Assembly (NCBI RefSeq): GCF_042433895.1
Contig: NZ_JBHLUA010000021.1
Span: 1 to 64,000, forward strand
Length of the DNA: 64,000 bases
Reading direction: 5' to 3'
DNA from: Mesonia maritima
Lineage (GTDB): Bacteria > Bacteroidota > Bacteroidia > Flavobacteriales > Flavobacteriaceae
The translations under genes were made by a program, and so were the position numbers. The notes under the pieces are model-generated. The model ran no database searches and had not been told where the DNA came from. It saw only the letters and a program-made list of their open reading frames with translations. This document shows positions 19,307 through 28,252 of the stretch, piece after piece; position 1 is the stretch's first letter; each line of letters begins with the position of its first letter.

Positions 19307-19948
19307 ATGAACGAATTACTTGGATTTGGGCTACTTGCATTCACCTCTTTCTTCACATTGATAAATCCGTTAGGAACAATGCCCATTTTTATGACAATGA
19401 CCAAAGATCTAAATACTAATGATCGTACGCATACCGCAAAAAAAGCAAGTATTGTCGCGTGTATAACGATTATTGCATTTGCGTTTTCAGGTCAGCTGTT
19501 ATTTAATTTTTTTGGCATTTCAGTAGACAGTTTTCGTGTAGTTGGTGGTGTTATTTTCTTTCTTATGGGAATGGATATGCTTCAGGCAAGATTAGCAAGT
19601 ATAAAAGTACAAGAAGATAAAGTTCGCACGTATATAAATGACATTTCCATAACGCCGTTAGCCATTCCTATGATTTGCGGTCCGGGAGCATTAACCAATG
19701 CAATTGTATTAATGCAAGATGCAGAAAGTGTAGAAAAAAAAGCAGTTTTAATTGGTACTATTTTTATAGTAATGTTTCTCACTTATATAATTCTTTACAG
19801 TTCTTCAAGAATTATAAAATTATTAGGTGAAACTGGTAATAACGTAATGATGCGCTTAATGGGACTAATTGTAATGGTAATTGCCGTTGAATTCTTTTTT
19901 AGTGGATTAAAACCTATTTTACAAGATATTTTTCCCGTAGTAACATAA
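19307..19948 (+). CDS. MarC family integral membrane protein
   Basis: This 213-residue protein has about six hydrophobic segments. It shows the MarC/NAAT pattern: an N-terminal helix with 'FFTLINPLGTMPIFMTMT', a central 'VVGGVIFFLMGMDML', and 'DISITPLAIPMICGPGALTNAIVLM' in the second half. The two halves look like an inverted repeat, each with a 'NP.G..P' or 'GPGA' helix break. The family is conserved across bacteria, but its transport substrate is uncertain; the old link to multiple antibiotic resistance has not held up for E. coli MarC. It appears to be transcribed alone, with metK's terminator upstream and 106 bp to the next gene. Confidence 0.93.
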   Translation: MNELLGFGLLAFTSFFTLINPLGTMPIFMTMTKDLNTNDRTHTAKKASIVACITIIAFAFSGQLLFNFFGISVDSFRVVGGVIFFLMGMDMLQARLASIKVQEDKVRTYINDISITPLAIPMICGPGALTNAIVLMQDAESVEKKAVLIGTIFIVMFLTYIILYSSSRIIKLLGETGNNVMMRLMGLIVMVIAVEFFFSGLKPILQDIFPVVT

Positions 19949-20054
19949 CGGATAAAAAGTTAAAAGGTAGGGTTTTTTTAAAGTTAATTGTTATAATATT
20001 GAGAATCTATTTATATTCTCGCACTAACATTCCAATAACTTAAAAAACTCTATT

Positions 20055-21902
20055 ATGAAATCAATTACAAAACTATCGTTGTTTCTAATTTTTAGCCTTT
20101 TTCTCTTTTCTTGTGAAAGTGACCCATTTGAAGATCAAATTAATGAACAGCAAAATGAACCCGAAAATCCAACGAATCCAGCAGATAAGGAATTTGAAAA
20201 AAACTTTGGAATTGAAGTCAATAGAGATTTTTTAGGTAAAATTATCAACAAAAATAAAAATCCGCTTTCGGGAGTAGAAATAAAAATTGGCGACAAAACT
20301 ACCCAAACAAATGCTGAAGGTATTTTTATAATTAAAAACGCTACTGTTTTTGAAGAATTCGCTTACATAAAAGCTTCAAAAATTGGATTTATAAAAGGTT
20401 CACGAAGTATAATTCCAACTTCTGGAACAAACAAGGTTGAAATTATGTTACTTGAAGAAAATGTAATTCAAACTATTTCTTCTGGTAATGAAGCAACTAT
20501 AAGCTTACCAAATAACGCTTCAGTAAAACTACCTGGAGATTATATTGATGAAAATAAAAACGCTTATACTGGAGATGTCCAAGTAATTATGCATCATTTA
20601 GACCCAAGCAATGATAATATGAACTTGCAAATGCCTGGCATGCTTTATGCTGCAGATGAAAATAATGAAGAGCAAATCCTCGAATCTTACGGAATGTTAG
20701 CTATTGAATTACGAGGTGACGAAGGGCAAGATTTAAATTTAGCTGAAGGAACAACGGCAGAAATTACTATCCCACTTGCTTCAGAATTATTGCAAAGCGC
20801 ACCAAATTCTATCCCGCTGTGGTATTTCGATGAAACAACCGGCTATTGGAAAGAAGAAGGACAAGCCACTTTACAAGGAAACAGTTATGTTGGTGAAGTA
20901 GCTCACTTTTCATTTTGGAATTGTGATGTAAACTTCCCTTCTGTTAATATCTGTATTAACTTAGTCGATAATAATGGAAATCCTATTGCTAATGCATCTG
21001 TAAACTTAACGCATAATAATTCATCATATCCTTACCCTACAAGTTCAGGGGCTACCGACGCAAATGGAAATGTATGTGGGTTAATTCCCTCAAACGAAAC
21101 TTTAACGTTAGAGGTATATAAATATGATATGTGCATTACTAAAGCTTTGTATATCGGAACAATAGGTCCATACAATAGTGATTCTAATGAAACAGTTGTT
21201 ATTAATACAAGTAATAACCCATCAATCATAAATCAAACGATTAGCGGTACGATAAAAGATTGTAATGGGAATCTCGTCACCAATGGATTCGTAAAACTGA
21301 ATTATAGGAATCATAGTTATTATGACTTAGTTAATAATGGGTCTTATCAAATTAATATGCTTAGTTGTTCAGTAAATCAAAATTTCTCTATTGAAGGTTT
21401 TGATTATACTTCCTCACAAATCACAGGAGAAATTAATTATACATTTACTCCCCCTCTTACAAGTTTGGGAACACTTACAACTTGCAACTCAAATCAAGAA
21501 TTTATTCAATATGACATTGATAGTGGAGCAGAATCATTTTTCGCCCTTACTGATATAGATGCTACTTTCGATACTTTCAATCAAGCTTTCAATGGTCCTT
21601 TTATAGGTATGTCAGCTTGCCATTCTCAAAATTGCTTCTATTTAATAGGGGTTCTTAATTCAACTCAATATACCGGAACTTATGATAATTATGACTTGAA
21701 TACGCCAGGCGATACTGGATTTAGTTTTACTCAGGAATGGGCTTACAAAGTAGATCTTTCAAGTACAAATATTACTTTTAACCTAAGTAAACTTGGGAAC
21801 GTTGGCGACTATATAGATATAAATTTCTCAGGAACTTACAATGATCCACAAGGAAACCCACACACCATCACTGGCGTAATTCACGTCCTAAGAGATCAAT
21901 AA
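20055..21902 (+). CDS. Probable surface lipoprotein with carboxypeptidase-regulatory-like and FAM171-like domains
   Basis: This 615-residue protein starts with a lipoprotein signal: a hydrophobic stretch ending 'LFLFSC' with Cys20 followed by ESDPFED. Acidic residues right after the cysteine are associated with surface export of lipoproteins in Bacteroidota. A carboxypeptidase-regulatory-like beta-sandwich follows (about 55-125, 'GKIINKNKNPLSGVEIKIG'), then a beta domain (about 140-295) with 'GDVQVIMHHLDP' and 'IPLWYFDETTGYWKEEG', reminiscent of CILP/FAM171 proteins, then two further Ig-like modules (about 300-470). The last 130 or so residues are unrecognised. A possible promoter is TTG (19988-19990), 21 nt, TATATTCT (20012). 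Function unknown. Confidence 0.85.
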   Translation: MKSITKLSLFLIFSLFLFSCESDPFEDQINEQQNEPENPTNPADKEFEKNFGIEVNRDFLGKIINKNKNPLSGVEIKIGDKTTQTNAEGIFIIKNATVFEEFAYIKASKIGFIKGSRSIIPTSGTNKVEIMLLEENVIQTISSGNEATISLPNNASVKLPGDYIDENKNAYTGDVQVIMHHLDPSNDNMNLQMPGMLYAADENNEEQILESYGMLAIELRGDEGQDLNLAEGTTAEITIPLASELLQSAPNSIPLWYFDETTGYWKEEGQATLQGNSYVGEVAHFSFWNCDVNFPSVNICINLVDNNGNPIANASVNLTHNNSSYPYPTSSGATDANGNVCGLIPSNETLTLEVYKYDMCITKALYIGTIGPYNSDSNETVVINTSNNPSIINQTISGTIKDCNGNLVTNGFVKLNYRNHSYYDLVNNGSYQINMLSCSVNQNFSIEGFDYTSSQITGEINYTFTPPLTSLGTLTTCNSNQEFIQYDIDSGAESFFALTDIDATFDTFNQAFNGPFIGMSACHSQNCFYLIGVLNSTQYTGTYDNYDLNTPGDTGFSFTQEWAYKVDLSSTNITFNLSKLGNVGDYIDINFSGTYNDPQGNPHTITGVIHVLRDQ

Positions 21903-21921
21903 AATTTAATTGAATTCAGAA

Positions 21922-21948
21922 AAAATCCTCGCCTTTTGCGAGGATTTT
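21922..21948. terminator. Bidirectional terminator between the lipoprotein gene and tex
   Basis: An 11-bp stem (21922-21932 and 21938-21948, AAAATCCTCGC and its complement) is flanked by a T-run on the plus side and an A-run on the other, so it can end both convergent genes. Its right arm overlaps the tex stop codon (21947-21949). Confidence 0.9.
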
Positions 21949-24073
21949 ATTTTTTATACAACTTTAACTGAATACGTTTACGCGGAATATCTACCGACAA
22001 AACCTCTACTATAATTTGCTGTTGAAGATGAATATGTGCATTTACATCACTTACAAATTCATCGGCTAAATTAGAAACATGAATCAATCCACTTTCTTTA
22101 ATTCCGATATCTACAAAACAACCGAAATTGGTAATGTTATTTACAATGCCAGGTAATAATTGACCTTCATGTAAATCTTCAATCGTTCTAATATTTTGGT
22201 TGAAGGTGAAAACTTTCGTTTCTTCACGAATATCGAGACCGGGTTTTTCCAATTCCGTAATAATATCTTTTAAAGTGGGGAAGCCAATTATTGAAGTACA
22301 GTATTTTTGAAGGTCTATTTTTTGAAGCAAGATTTTATTACCGATTAATTCCGATATTGTTTTCTTTTCATCCCTTGCAATCTTTTCAACAACCAAATAT
22401 TGCTCGGGATGAACTGCCGAATCGTCTAAGGGATTTTCAGCATTTTTTATCCGTAAAAAACCCGCACTTTGCTGAAATGCTTTTCCCCCTAACCGAGTAA
22501 CTTTTTTAATTTCATTTCTATTTTTAAAAGCTCCGTTTTTTTTACGATAATCTAAAATATTTTCAGCCAGCTTCTCTCCTATTCCAGAAACATAACTCAA
22601 TAACGATTTACTCGCTGTGTTTATATTTACACCAACCGCATTTACACAACTTTCTACAACACGATCTAATTCATTTTTCAATTTTGTTTGATCTACATCG
22701 TGCTGATATTGACCGACTCCGATTGATTTTGCATCAATTTTCACCAATTCTGCCAACGGATCTTGCAAACGCCGACCAATTGAAACCGAACCACGAACTG
22801 TTGCATCATAATTCGGAAATTCTTCTCGCGCTATCGACGAAGCCGAATAAATAGAAGCACCGGCTTCACTCACTACAAAAACCTGTAAATCATTTTTAAA
22901 ACGAATTCTTCTAATTAATTTTTCTGTTTCCCGTGATGCCGTTCCATTTCCAATAGCAATAGCATCAATTTTATAAGCTTCAGTGAGTGTACTTATTTTT
23001 TTAATCGCTCCTTTTTGATCGTTCTTTGGCGCATGCGGATAAATAGTTTCGTTATGAAGCAATTCGCCCTTTTCATTTAAACAAACTATTTTACAACCTG
23101 TTCTAAAACCAGGATCAATTGCTAATACACGTTTTTCTCCTAATGGTGAACCCAGCAACAATTGCTTCAAATTTTTAGCAAAAACCGAAATCGCAGCATC
23201 ATCGGCTTTTTCTTTTGCATTTTGCAAAGCTTCTTTACTTAAGGAAGGTAACAATAGACGCTTATATGAATCTTTTATCGCAAGCTGAATTTCTTCCGAA
23301 GTTTCACTATTATTTTTTATAATTTTTTGGGCAATTTTTTCCAGAATTCGCTCCTCATCTAATAAAATTTTAACTTTAATAAAACCTTCATTTTCGGCAC
23401 GCTGAATCGCTAAAAAACGATGCGAAGGTATTTTCGATAAACTTTCTTCCCATTTAAAATAATCTTGAAATTTTTGTGCTTTTTCTTCTCTTTTTTTTGT
23501 TTTAACCACCTTGGTTTTCAATACAGCGAATCGTTCAAGCTGAAAACGAATATAATTTCGAATATCAATACGTTCGGCAATCCATTCCGCGATAATATGG
23601 CGCGCCCCTTCTAAGGCTTCTTCCATAGAATTTATGCTTTTTGAAATATAACGTTTCGCTACGGAATTTAATTCAACTGCATTTTGTGCCATGATAATTT
23701 TCGCAAGCGGTTCTAAACCTTGCTCTCGCGCTGAATCGGCTTTTGTTTTACGCTTTTTCTTAAAGGGCAAATACAAATCTTCCAAAACCGTTAATTCCTG
23801 AGTATTCTGAATACTTTTAGCTAAATCTTCAGTGAGAACTTCTTGTTCTTTTAAGCTTTTTAAAATGCTTTCTTTCCGCTTTTCTAAGGCTTCAAAATTG
23901 GTTTTCGCTTTAATAATTTGTTCAAGTTGTACTTCATCTAAATTTCCGGTACGTTCTTTTCGATAACGCGCCATAAAAGGAATGGTACAATCTTCAGAAA
24001 TTAATTGAAGGGTGTTTTGAATAGATTTTTGGGCCAAGCCAGTTTGGGCCTGTATAAAAGAAATATTTTGCAT
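21947..24073 (-). CDS. tex: RNA-binding transcription accessory protein Tex
   Basis: Tex binds nucleic acid and influences transcription in many bacteria. I place the start at ATG 24073 ('MQNISFIQAQTGL'), giving 708 residues. An in-frame ATG at 24145 would add 24 residues unlike the family and overlap the divergent promoter. Domains in order: N-terminal helical region with 'FMARYRKERTGNLDEVQL', YqgF-like RNase H fold ('RVLAIDPGFRTGCKIVCLN'), helix-hairpin-helix domain ('SYVSGIGEKLAENILDYR') and a C-terminal S1 domain ('LPGIVNNITNFGCFVDIGI', 'GLIHVSNLADEFV'). The 3' end is convergent with the lipoprotein gene across a shared terminator. Confidence 0.95.
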   Translation of the reverse strand: MQNISFIQAQTGLAQKSIQNTLQLISEDCTIPFMARYRKERTGNLDEVQLEQIIKAKTNFEALEKRKESILKSLKEQEVLTEDLAKSIQNTQELTVLEDLYLPFKKKRKTKADSAREQGLEPLAKIIMAQNAVELNSVAKRYISKSINSMEEALEGARHIIAEWIAERIDIRNYIRFQLERFAVLKTKVVKTKKREEKAQKFQDYFKWEESLSKIPSHRFLAIQRAENEGFIKVKILLDEERILEKIAQKIIKNNSETSEEIQLAIKDSYKRLLLPSLSKEALQNAKEKADDAAISVFAKNLKQLLLGSPLGEKRVLAIDPGFRTGCKIVCLNEKGELLHNETIYPHAPKNDQKGAIKKISTLTEAYKIDAIAIGNGTASRETEKLIRRIRFKNDLQVFVVSEAGASIYSASSIAREEFPNYDATVRGSVSIGRRLQDPLAELVKIDAKSIGVGQYQHDVDQTKLKNELDRVVESCVNAVGVNINTASKSLLSYVSGIGEKLAENILDYRKKNGAFKNRNEIKKVTRLGGKAFQQSAGFLRIKNAENPLDDSAVHPEQYLVVEKIARDEKKTISELIGNKILLQKIDLQKYCTSIIGFPTLKDIITELEKPGLDIREETKVFTFNQNIRTIEDLHEGQLLPGIVNNITNFGCFVDIGIKESGLIHVSNLADEFVSDVNAHIHLQQQIIVEVLSVDIPRKRIQLKLYKK

Positions 24074-24130
24074 TCCGCTAAGATAAAAATTATGAGGTTT
24101 AGGTTTCTGCGTAAGCTTAATAATTTTTAA

Positions 24131-24159
24131 TTGAGAATAAATCATTTCAATTATCTTTG
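24131..24159 (+). promoter_or_regulatory. Bacteroidota-type promoter for the FAD oxidoreductase
   Basis: TTG (24131-24133), 18 nt, TATCTTTG (24152-24159), followed by ATG at 24167. The start site would lie within a few bases of the start codon, so the leader is very short or absent. This supports ATG 24167 over the in-frame ATG at 24131, which lies on the -33 element. Confidence 0.7.
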
Positions 24160-24166
24160 CTCCATT

Positions 24167-25741
24167 ATGAGCCAGCTAATACAAATTTCTATTTTACCCG
24201 AGCAAAAAGAAGATCACGCTTTTATTTTAAAATGCGGACTGCAAAAAGCGAAGTTGAAATCTTCAGAAATTAAGGATTGGCGTATTAGAAAACGCTCTAT
24301 TGATGCCCGCCAAAAACAAATAAAACTCAACCTACAATTAGAGTTTTGGCTGCAAGGAGAAAATAAGAAAGAAATTCCGCCATTTATTCCAAAAAATGTT
24401 CATTCAGCAGAAAAAATCGCGATTATTGGTGCTGGTCCCGCAGGCTTGTATGCCGCATTAAGAGCTATTGAAGCCGGACTAAAACCCGTTATTTTTGAAC
24501 GCGGAAAAGATGTGCGTTCTCGCCGTAGAGATTTGGCAAAAATAAATAAAGAACACGTTGTAAATCCAGAATCTAATTATTGTTTTGGTGAAGGTGGCGC
24601 GGGTACGTATAGCGATGGCAAACTATACACCCGTTCAAAAAAACGCGGAAATGTGCTAAAAGCAATTGAATGGTTTGTTCATTTTGGTGCAGATCCAGAT
24701 ATTTTAGTAGATGCGCATCCACATATTGGAACTAATAAACTTCCGAAAATTATCACCTCCATGCGTGAAGCTATCATTGAATTTGGTGGCGAGGTTCATT
24801 TTAATAGTAAACTTACAGATTTAAAGCTAGAAAATCAACAAATAAAATCGATTAAAATCAACGATAAAGATTGGTTCAATTTTACCGATGTGGTTTTGGC
24901 TACAGGACATTCTGCTCGTGATATATTTTATCTTTTACATCATAAAAAAATTAAGATTGAAGCAAAACCTTTTGCCTTAGGAGTAAGAGTTGAACATCAG
25001 CAAGAATTAATAAATTCTATTCAATATCACGGTGATGATAATAACCCTTATTTACCACCTGCTTCTTACAGTTTGGTAGAACAAGTGGAAGGTTTGGGTG
25101 TGTATTCGTTTTGCATGTGTCCTGGCGGAATTATTGCGCCGTGCGCTACCAATCAAGAAGAAGTGGTTACAAACGGCTGGAGTCCCAGCAAACGAAATAA
25201 TCCTTATGCTAACTCGGGTATTGTGGTGAGCATTTCCCCAGAAGATTTACCTAATTACAAAAAGGATAATCCTTTTGTTTGTTTAGAATTTCAACAAGAG
25301 GTGGAACAAGCTTGTTGGGAAGCTGCAGGAAAAACCCAACAAGTCCCCGCTCAACGAATGATAGATTTTGTAGAAGGAAAAGTATCTAAAGATTTTCCGA
25401 AAACTTCTTATCAACCGGGAATTGTTTCGGTAGATCTCAATCAAATTTTACCCGAATTAATTTCACGTCGTTTGGAAAAAGCTTTTGTGGCTTTTGGTAA
25501 AAAAATGAAAGGCTATTATACTAATGAAGCTGTACTTCACGCCCCAGAAAGTAGAACTTCATCGCCTATTCTCATTCCTAGAAATACAGAAACTTTAGAA
25601 CATATCGAAATTAAAGGTTTATATCCGTGCGGAGAAGGCGCAGGGTATGCCGGCGGAATTATTTCAGCGGCAATAGACGGAATTAATTGTGTAGATAAAA
25701 TTGTAGAAAAAATAGCTTCGTCTTCACAAAATCCTTCTTAA
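24167..25741 (+). CDS. FAD-dependent oxidoreductase (COG2509-type dehydrogenase)
   Basis: This 524-residue protein (from 'MSQLIQISILPEQ') has a short N-terminal alpha/beta domain, a dinucleotide-binding Rossmann motif 'IIGAGPAGLYAA' (about 86-97), a second FAD motif region 'CFGEGGAGTYSDGKLYTR' (about 136-153), a 'VVLATGHSARD' strand (about 245-255) and a C-terminal 'GLYPCGEGAGYAGGIISAA' FAD-contact motif (about 485-503). Residues near 315 ('YSFCMCPGG') carry two cysteines that are conserved in this family as I recall it. The substrate is unknown; the family is usually annotated only as NAD(P)/FAD-dependent oxidoreductase. It is divergent from tex across a 93-bp gap. Confidence 0.9.
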   Translation: MSQLIQISILPEQKEDHAFILKCGLQKAKLKSSEIKDWRIRKRSIDARQKQIKLNLQLEFWLQGENKKEIPPFIPKNVHSAEKIAIIGAGPAGLYAALRAIEAGLKPVIFERGKDVRSRRRDLAKINKEHVVNPESNYCFGEGGAGTYSDGKLYTRSKKRGNVLKAIEWFVHFGADPDILVDAHPHIGTNKLPKIITSMREAIIEFGGEVHFNSKLTDLKLENQQIKSIKINDKDWFNFTDVVLATGHSARDIFYLLHHKKIKIEAKPFALGVRVEHQQELINSIQYHGDDNNPYLPPASYSLVEQVEGLGVYSFCMCPGGIIAPCATNQEEVVTNGWSPSKRNNPYANSGIVVSISPEDLPNYKKDNPFVCLEFQQEVEQACWEAAGKTQQVPAQRMIDFVEGKVSKDFPKTSYQPGIVSVDLNQILPELISRRLEKAFVAFGKKMKGYYTNEAVLHAPESRTSSPILIPRNTETLEHIEIKGLYPCGEGAGYAGGIISAAIDGINCVDKIVEKIASSSQNPS

Positions 25742-25889
25742 TTTCCCTAAAATACTCCTAAGATTTTCTTCATTCACTAAAAACAAGCAACAAAGAATTT
25801 ATATCTCCACACCTCATTTCTTCGGAATTATTTAACACTTCACTGCTGTTTTAATTTTTACTTTTAAATTGAATTTTAAAACCTAGCGC

Positions 25890-27254
25890 ATGTCTTTATT
25901 CGGAAAAATAAAAAACACCATCGATTTACTAAAAGGAGTCGATTTAGATCAATTGGCAAAAATCAATGAAAAAATTGACCTTAAAAAGACGATGGATACG
26001 TTAGGGAAATTAGACGATCGTCAGTTAAAAGGAATGATGAAAATGCTGAATCACCAAGGCAAAAAAGGCCAGCATAAATTACCACCAATCGATGGCGATT
26101 TCTATAACTTAGATTTAAAATTAACTGAAGAACAGCGCGAACTCCAAATGAAAGTGCGCAATTTTATGGAAGATGAAGTTCGTCCGCTGGTAAACGATTG
26201 TTGGAACAAAGCAAAATTCCCTTTCGAAATTATTCCGAAATTCGCTGAACTCAATATAACCGGCGTTCCTTATGAAGGCTACGGTTGCCCAAATCTTCCG
26301 TTTTTAATGGAAGGAATTATAGCCCAAGAAATTGCTCGCGTAGATGTTTCAATTTCAACATTTTTTGGCGTTCATAGCGGTTTGGCAATGGGTTCTATTT
26401 ACCTCTGCGGAAGCGAGGAACAAAAGCAGGAATGGCTTCCGAAGATGCAAAAATTAGAAAAAATCGGAGCTTTTGGTTTAACCGAACCCAATGTGGGTTC
26501 TGCCGTTTCTCAAGGAATGGAAACCACTTGTAAATTCGACGGCGAAAATTGGATTCTTAACGGACAGAAAAAATGGATTGGAAACGCCACTTTTGCTGAT
26601 GTGATCGTCATTTGGGCAAAAGATGAAGATAGTGGTCACGTAAAAGGTTTTTTAGTTCGGAAAGAAAATCCGGGCTTTAAAGCTGAAAAAATGGAAGATA
26701 AAATGGCGTTGCGAATCGTGCAAAATGCGATTATCACCTTAACCGATTGCAAAGTTCCGGAAAGTGATCGTTTGCAAAACGCAAATTCATTTAAAGATAC
26801 CGCAAAAGTTTTAAAAATGACGCGTGCTGGCGTTGCTTGGCAAGCGGTTGGTTGCGCAAGAGGAGCTTACGAAAGTGCTTTAAAATATACCAAAAAAAGA
26901 GAACAATTTGGCAAACCAATTGCTTCCTATCAATTAGTACAAAATCATTTAGTTGAAATGGTTTCTAACTTAACCGCGATGCAAACCATGGTTTTTAGAC
27001 TTTCAGAAATGCAAGATAACGGCATTTTAACCGATGAACATGCTTCATTAGCAAAAGTTTTTTGTAGTATGCGAACTCGTGATATCGTAAGTAGAGCGCG
27101 AGAAGTTATGGGTGGTAACGGAATTTTACTGGAACATGACGTAGCGCGTTTTGTAGCCGATGCGGAAGCGATTTACAGTTACGAAGGAACAAAAGAAATA
27201 AATTCACTCATCGTAGGAAGAGCAATTACAGGCTACAGCGCCTTTGTAAGTTAA
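25890..27254 (+). CDS. Acyl-CoA dehydrogenase, glutaryl-CoA dehydrogenase-like
   Basis: This 454-residue flavoenzyme oxidises an acyl-CoA and passes electrons to ETF. From about residue 75 it follows the glutaryl-CoA dehydrogenase pattern closely: 'GYGCPNLPFLMEGIIAQEIARVD'-type segment, 'FGLTEPNVGS', 'WILNGQKKWIGNATFADV', 'REQFGKPIASYQLVQ', 'EVMGGNGI' and 'YEGTKEINSLIVGRAITG', in which Glu432 is the expected catalytic base. The first 70 or so residues are an unusual charged helical extension ('KIKNTIDLLKGVDLDQLAK') not found in ordinary family members. True substrate is uncertain. It is 6 bp upstream of a hydroxyacid dehydrogenase gene, so the two are co-transcribed. EtfBA are encoded at 39940-41704. 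Confidence 0.92.
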   Translation: MSLFGKIKNTIDLLKGVDLDQLAKINEKIDLKKTMDTLGKLDDRQLKGMMKMLNHQGKKGQHKLPPIDGDFYNLDLKLTEEQRELQMKVRNFMEDEVRPLVNDCWNKAKFPFEIIPKFAELNITGVPYEGYGCPNLPFLMEGIIAQEIARVDVSISTFFGVHSGLAMGSIYLCGSEEQKQEWLPKMQKLEKIGAFGLTEPNVGSAVSQGMETTCKFDGENWILNGQKKWIGNATFADVIVIWAKDEDSGHVKGFLVRKENPGFKAEKMEDKMALRIVQNAIITLTDCKVPESDRLQNANSFKDTAKVLKMTRAGVAWQAVGCARGAYESALKYTKKREQFGKPIASYQLVQNHLVEMVSNLTAMQTMVFRLSEMQDNGILTDEHASLAKVFCSMRTRDIVSRAREVMGGNGILLEHDVARFVADAEAIYSYEGTKEINSLIVGRAITGYSAFVS

Positions 27255-27260
27255 AAGATA

Positions 27261-28196
27261 ATGCAGAAAAAAATAGTAATTATAAGTCCGGGGCGAGATT
27301 GTACGCCTTGGATTAACGCTTTAAAAAAAGAAGAACCTAACTTAACCGTAGAAGTTTATCCTGAAGACACCAATCGAGCGGAAACTGATTTTATTCTTAC
27401 GTGGAATCCACCGAAGAATGTTTTTGAAAACTATCCGAATGTAAAAGTAATTGCATCCATGGGAGCTGGAATTCGGCATATTTTAAAAGAAAACAAAACT
27501 CCAGAACAGGCTGAAATTACTAAAATGGACGATCCTTTGTTGAAAGAAGATATGAGCTATTTTGTATTGACAATAGCTTTAAATTTTCTGCGGAATATTC
27601 CACTTTATTTTCAGCAACAAAATGATGAAATTTGGGAAAGAAAAGCTTACAAAAGACCCGAAGATATTAGTGTAGGAATTATGGGTTTTGGCAATATTGG
27701 CATAAAAGTAGGCGAATTATTAGTAAAAAATAAGTTTAAGGTTCGCGGTTGGTCAAAATCAAAAAAATCACATCAGCATATTGAGACATTTGCCGGCGAT
27801 AAAGAGTTAAATGAATTTTTAAAAGAAAGCAATATTTTGGTTTGTTTACTTCCGTTAACCAATGAAACCGAAGAAATTCTTTCCAAAAAAATATTTCAGC
27901 AATTACCTAAAGGAGCTTATTTAATAAACGTAGGTCGCGGACCGCATTTAGTTGAGGAAGATTTAAAAAATGCGTTGGAAAGAGAGCAACTTTCAGGCGC
28001 GGCGCTGGATGTTTTTCAAGAAGAACCTTTACCAAAAGAGCATTGGTTTTGGAATCATAAAAAAATTCAGCTTACGCCTCATACGGCAAGTGTAACAGAT
28101 CCTGAATCGATTAGCAGCCAAGTGATTGAAAACTTAAATCGATTAAAAAAAGGAAAAAAATTATTGCATACCGTTTCTTTAGAAAAAGGGTATTAA
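27261..28196 (+). CDS. D-2-hydroxyacid dehydrogenase (GhrA-like glyoxylate/hydroxypyruvate reductase)
   Basis: This 311-residue NAD(P)-dependent enzyme resembles GhrA. It has the Rossmann motif 'VGIMGFGNIGIKVGELL' (about 138-154), 'LLPLTNETEEIL', 'LINVGRGPHLVEEDL', 'GAALDVFQEEPLP' and 'LTPHTASVTDPES', which contain the expected Arg, Glu and His catalytic residues of the family. The N-terminus starts 'IISPGRDCTPWINAL', also GhrA-like. It most likely reduces glyoxylate or hydroxypyruvate, though related enzymes accept other 2-keto acids. The start lies 6 bp after the acyl-CoA dehydrogenase stop. Confidence 0.92.
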   Translation: MQKKIVIISPGRDCTPWINALKKEEPNLTVEVYPEDTNRAETDFILTWNPPKNVFENYPNVKVIASMGAGIRHILKENKTPEQAEITKMDDPLLKEDMSYFVLTIALNFLRNIPLYFQQQNDEIWERKAYKRPEDISVGIMGFGNIGIKVGELLVKNKFKVRGWSKSKKSHQHIETFAGDKELNEFLKESNILVCLLPLTNETEEILSKKIFQQLPKGAYLINVGRGPHLVEEDLKNALEREQLSGAALDVFQEEPLPKEHWFWNHKKIQLTPHTASVTDPESISSQVIENLNRLKKGKKLLHTVSLEKGY

Positions 28197-28252
28197 GTTT
28201 CACATAAAAGTTTATTTTTACTTGCAAAGCCATTAAAAGGCTCTATTAAAAA

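Noticed and set aside
24131..24145. Overlapping upstream starts for tex and the FAD oxidoreductase
   Set aside because: Both extensions cover the TTG/TATCTTTG promoter and lack family similarity. The internal ATGs at 24073 and 24167 remove the overlap.
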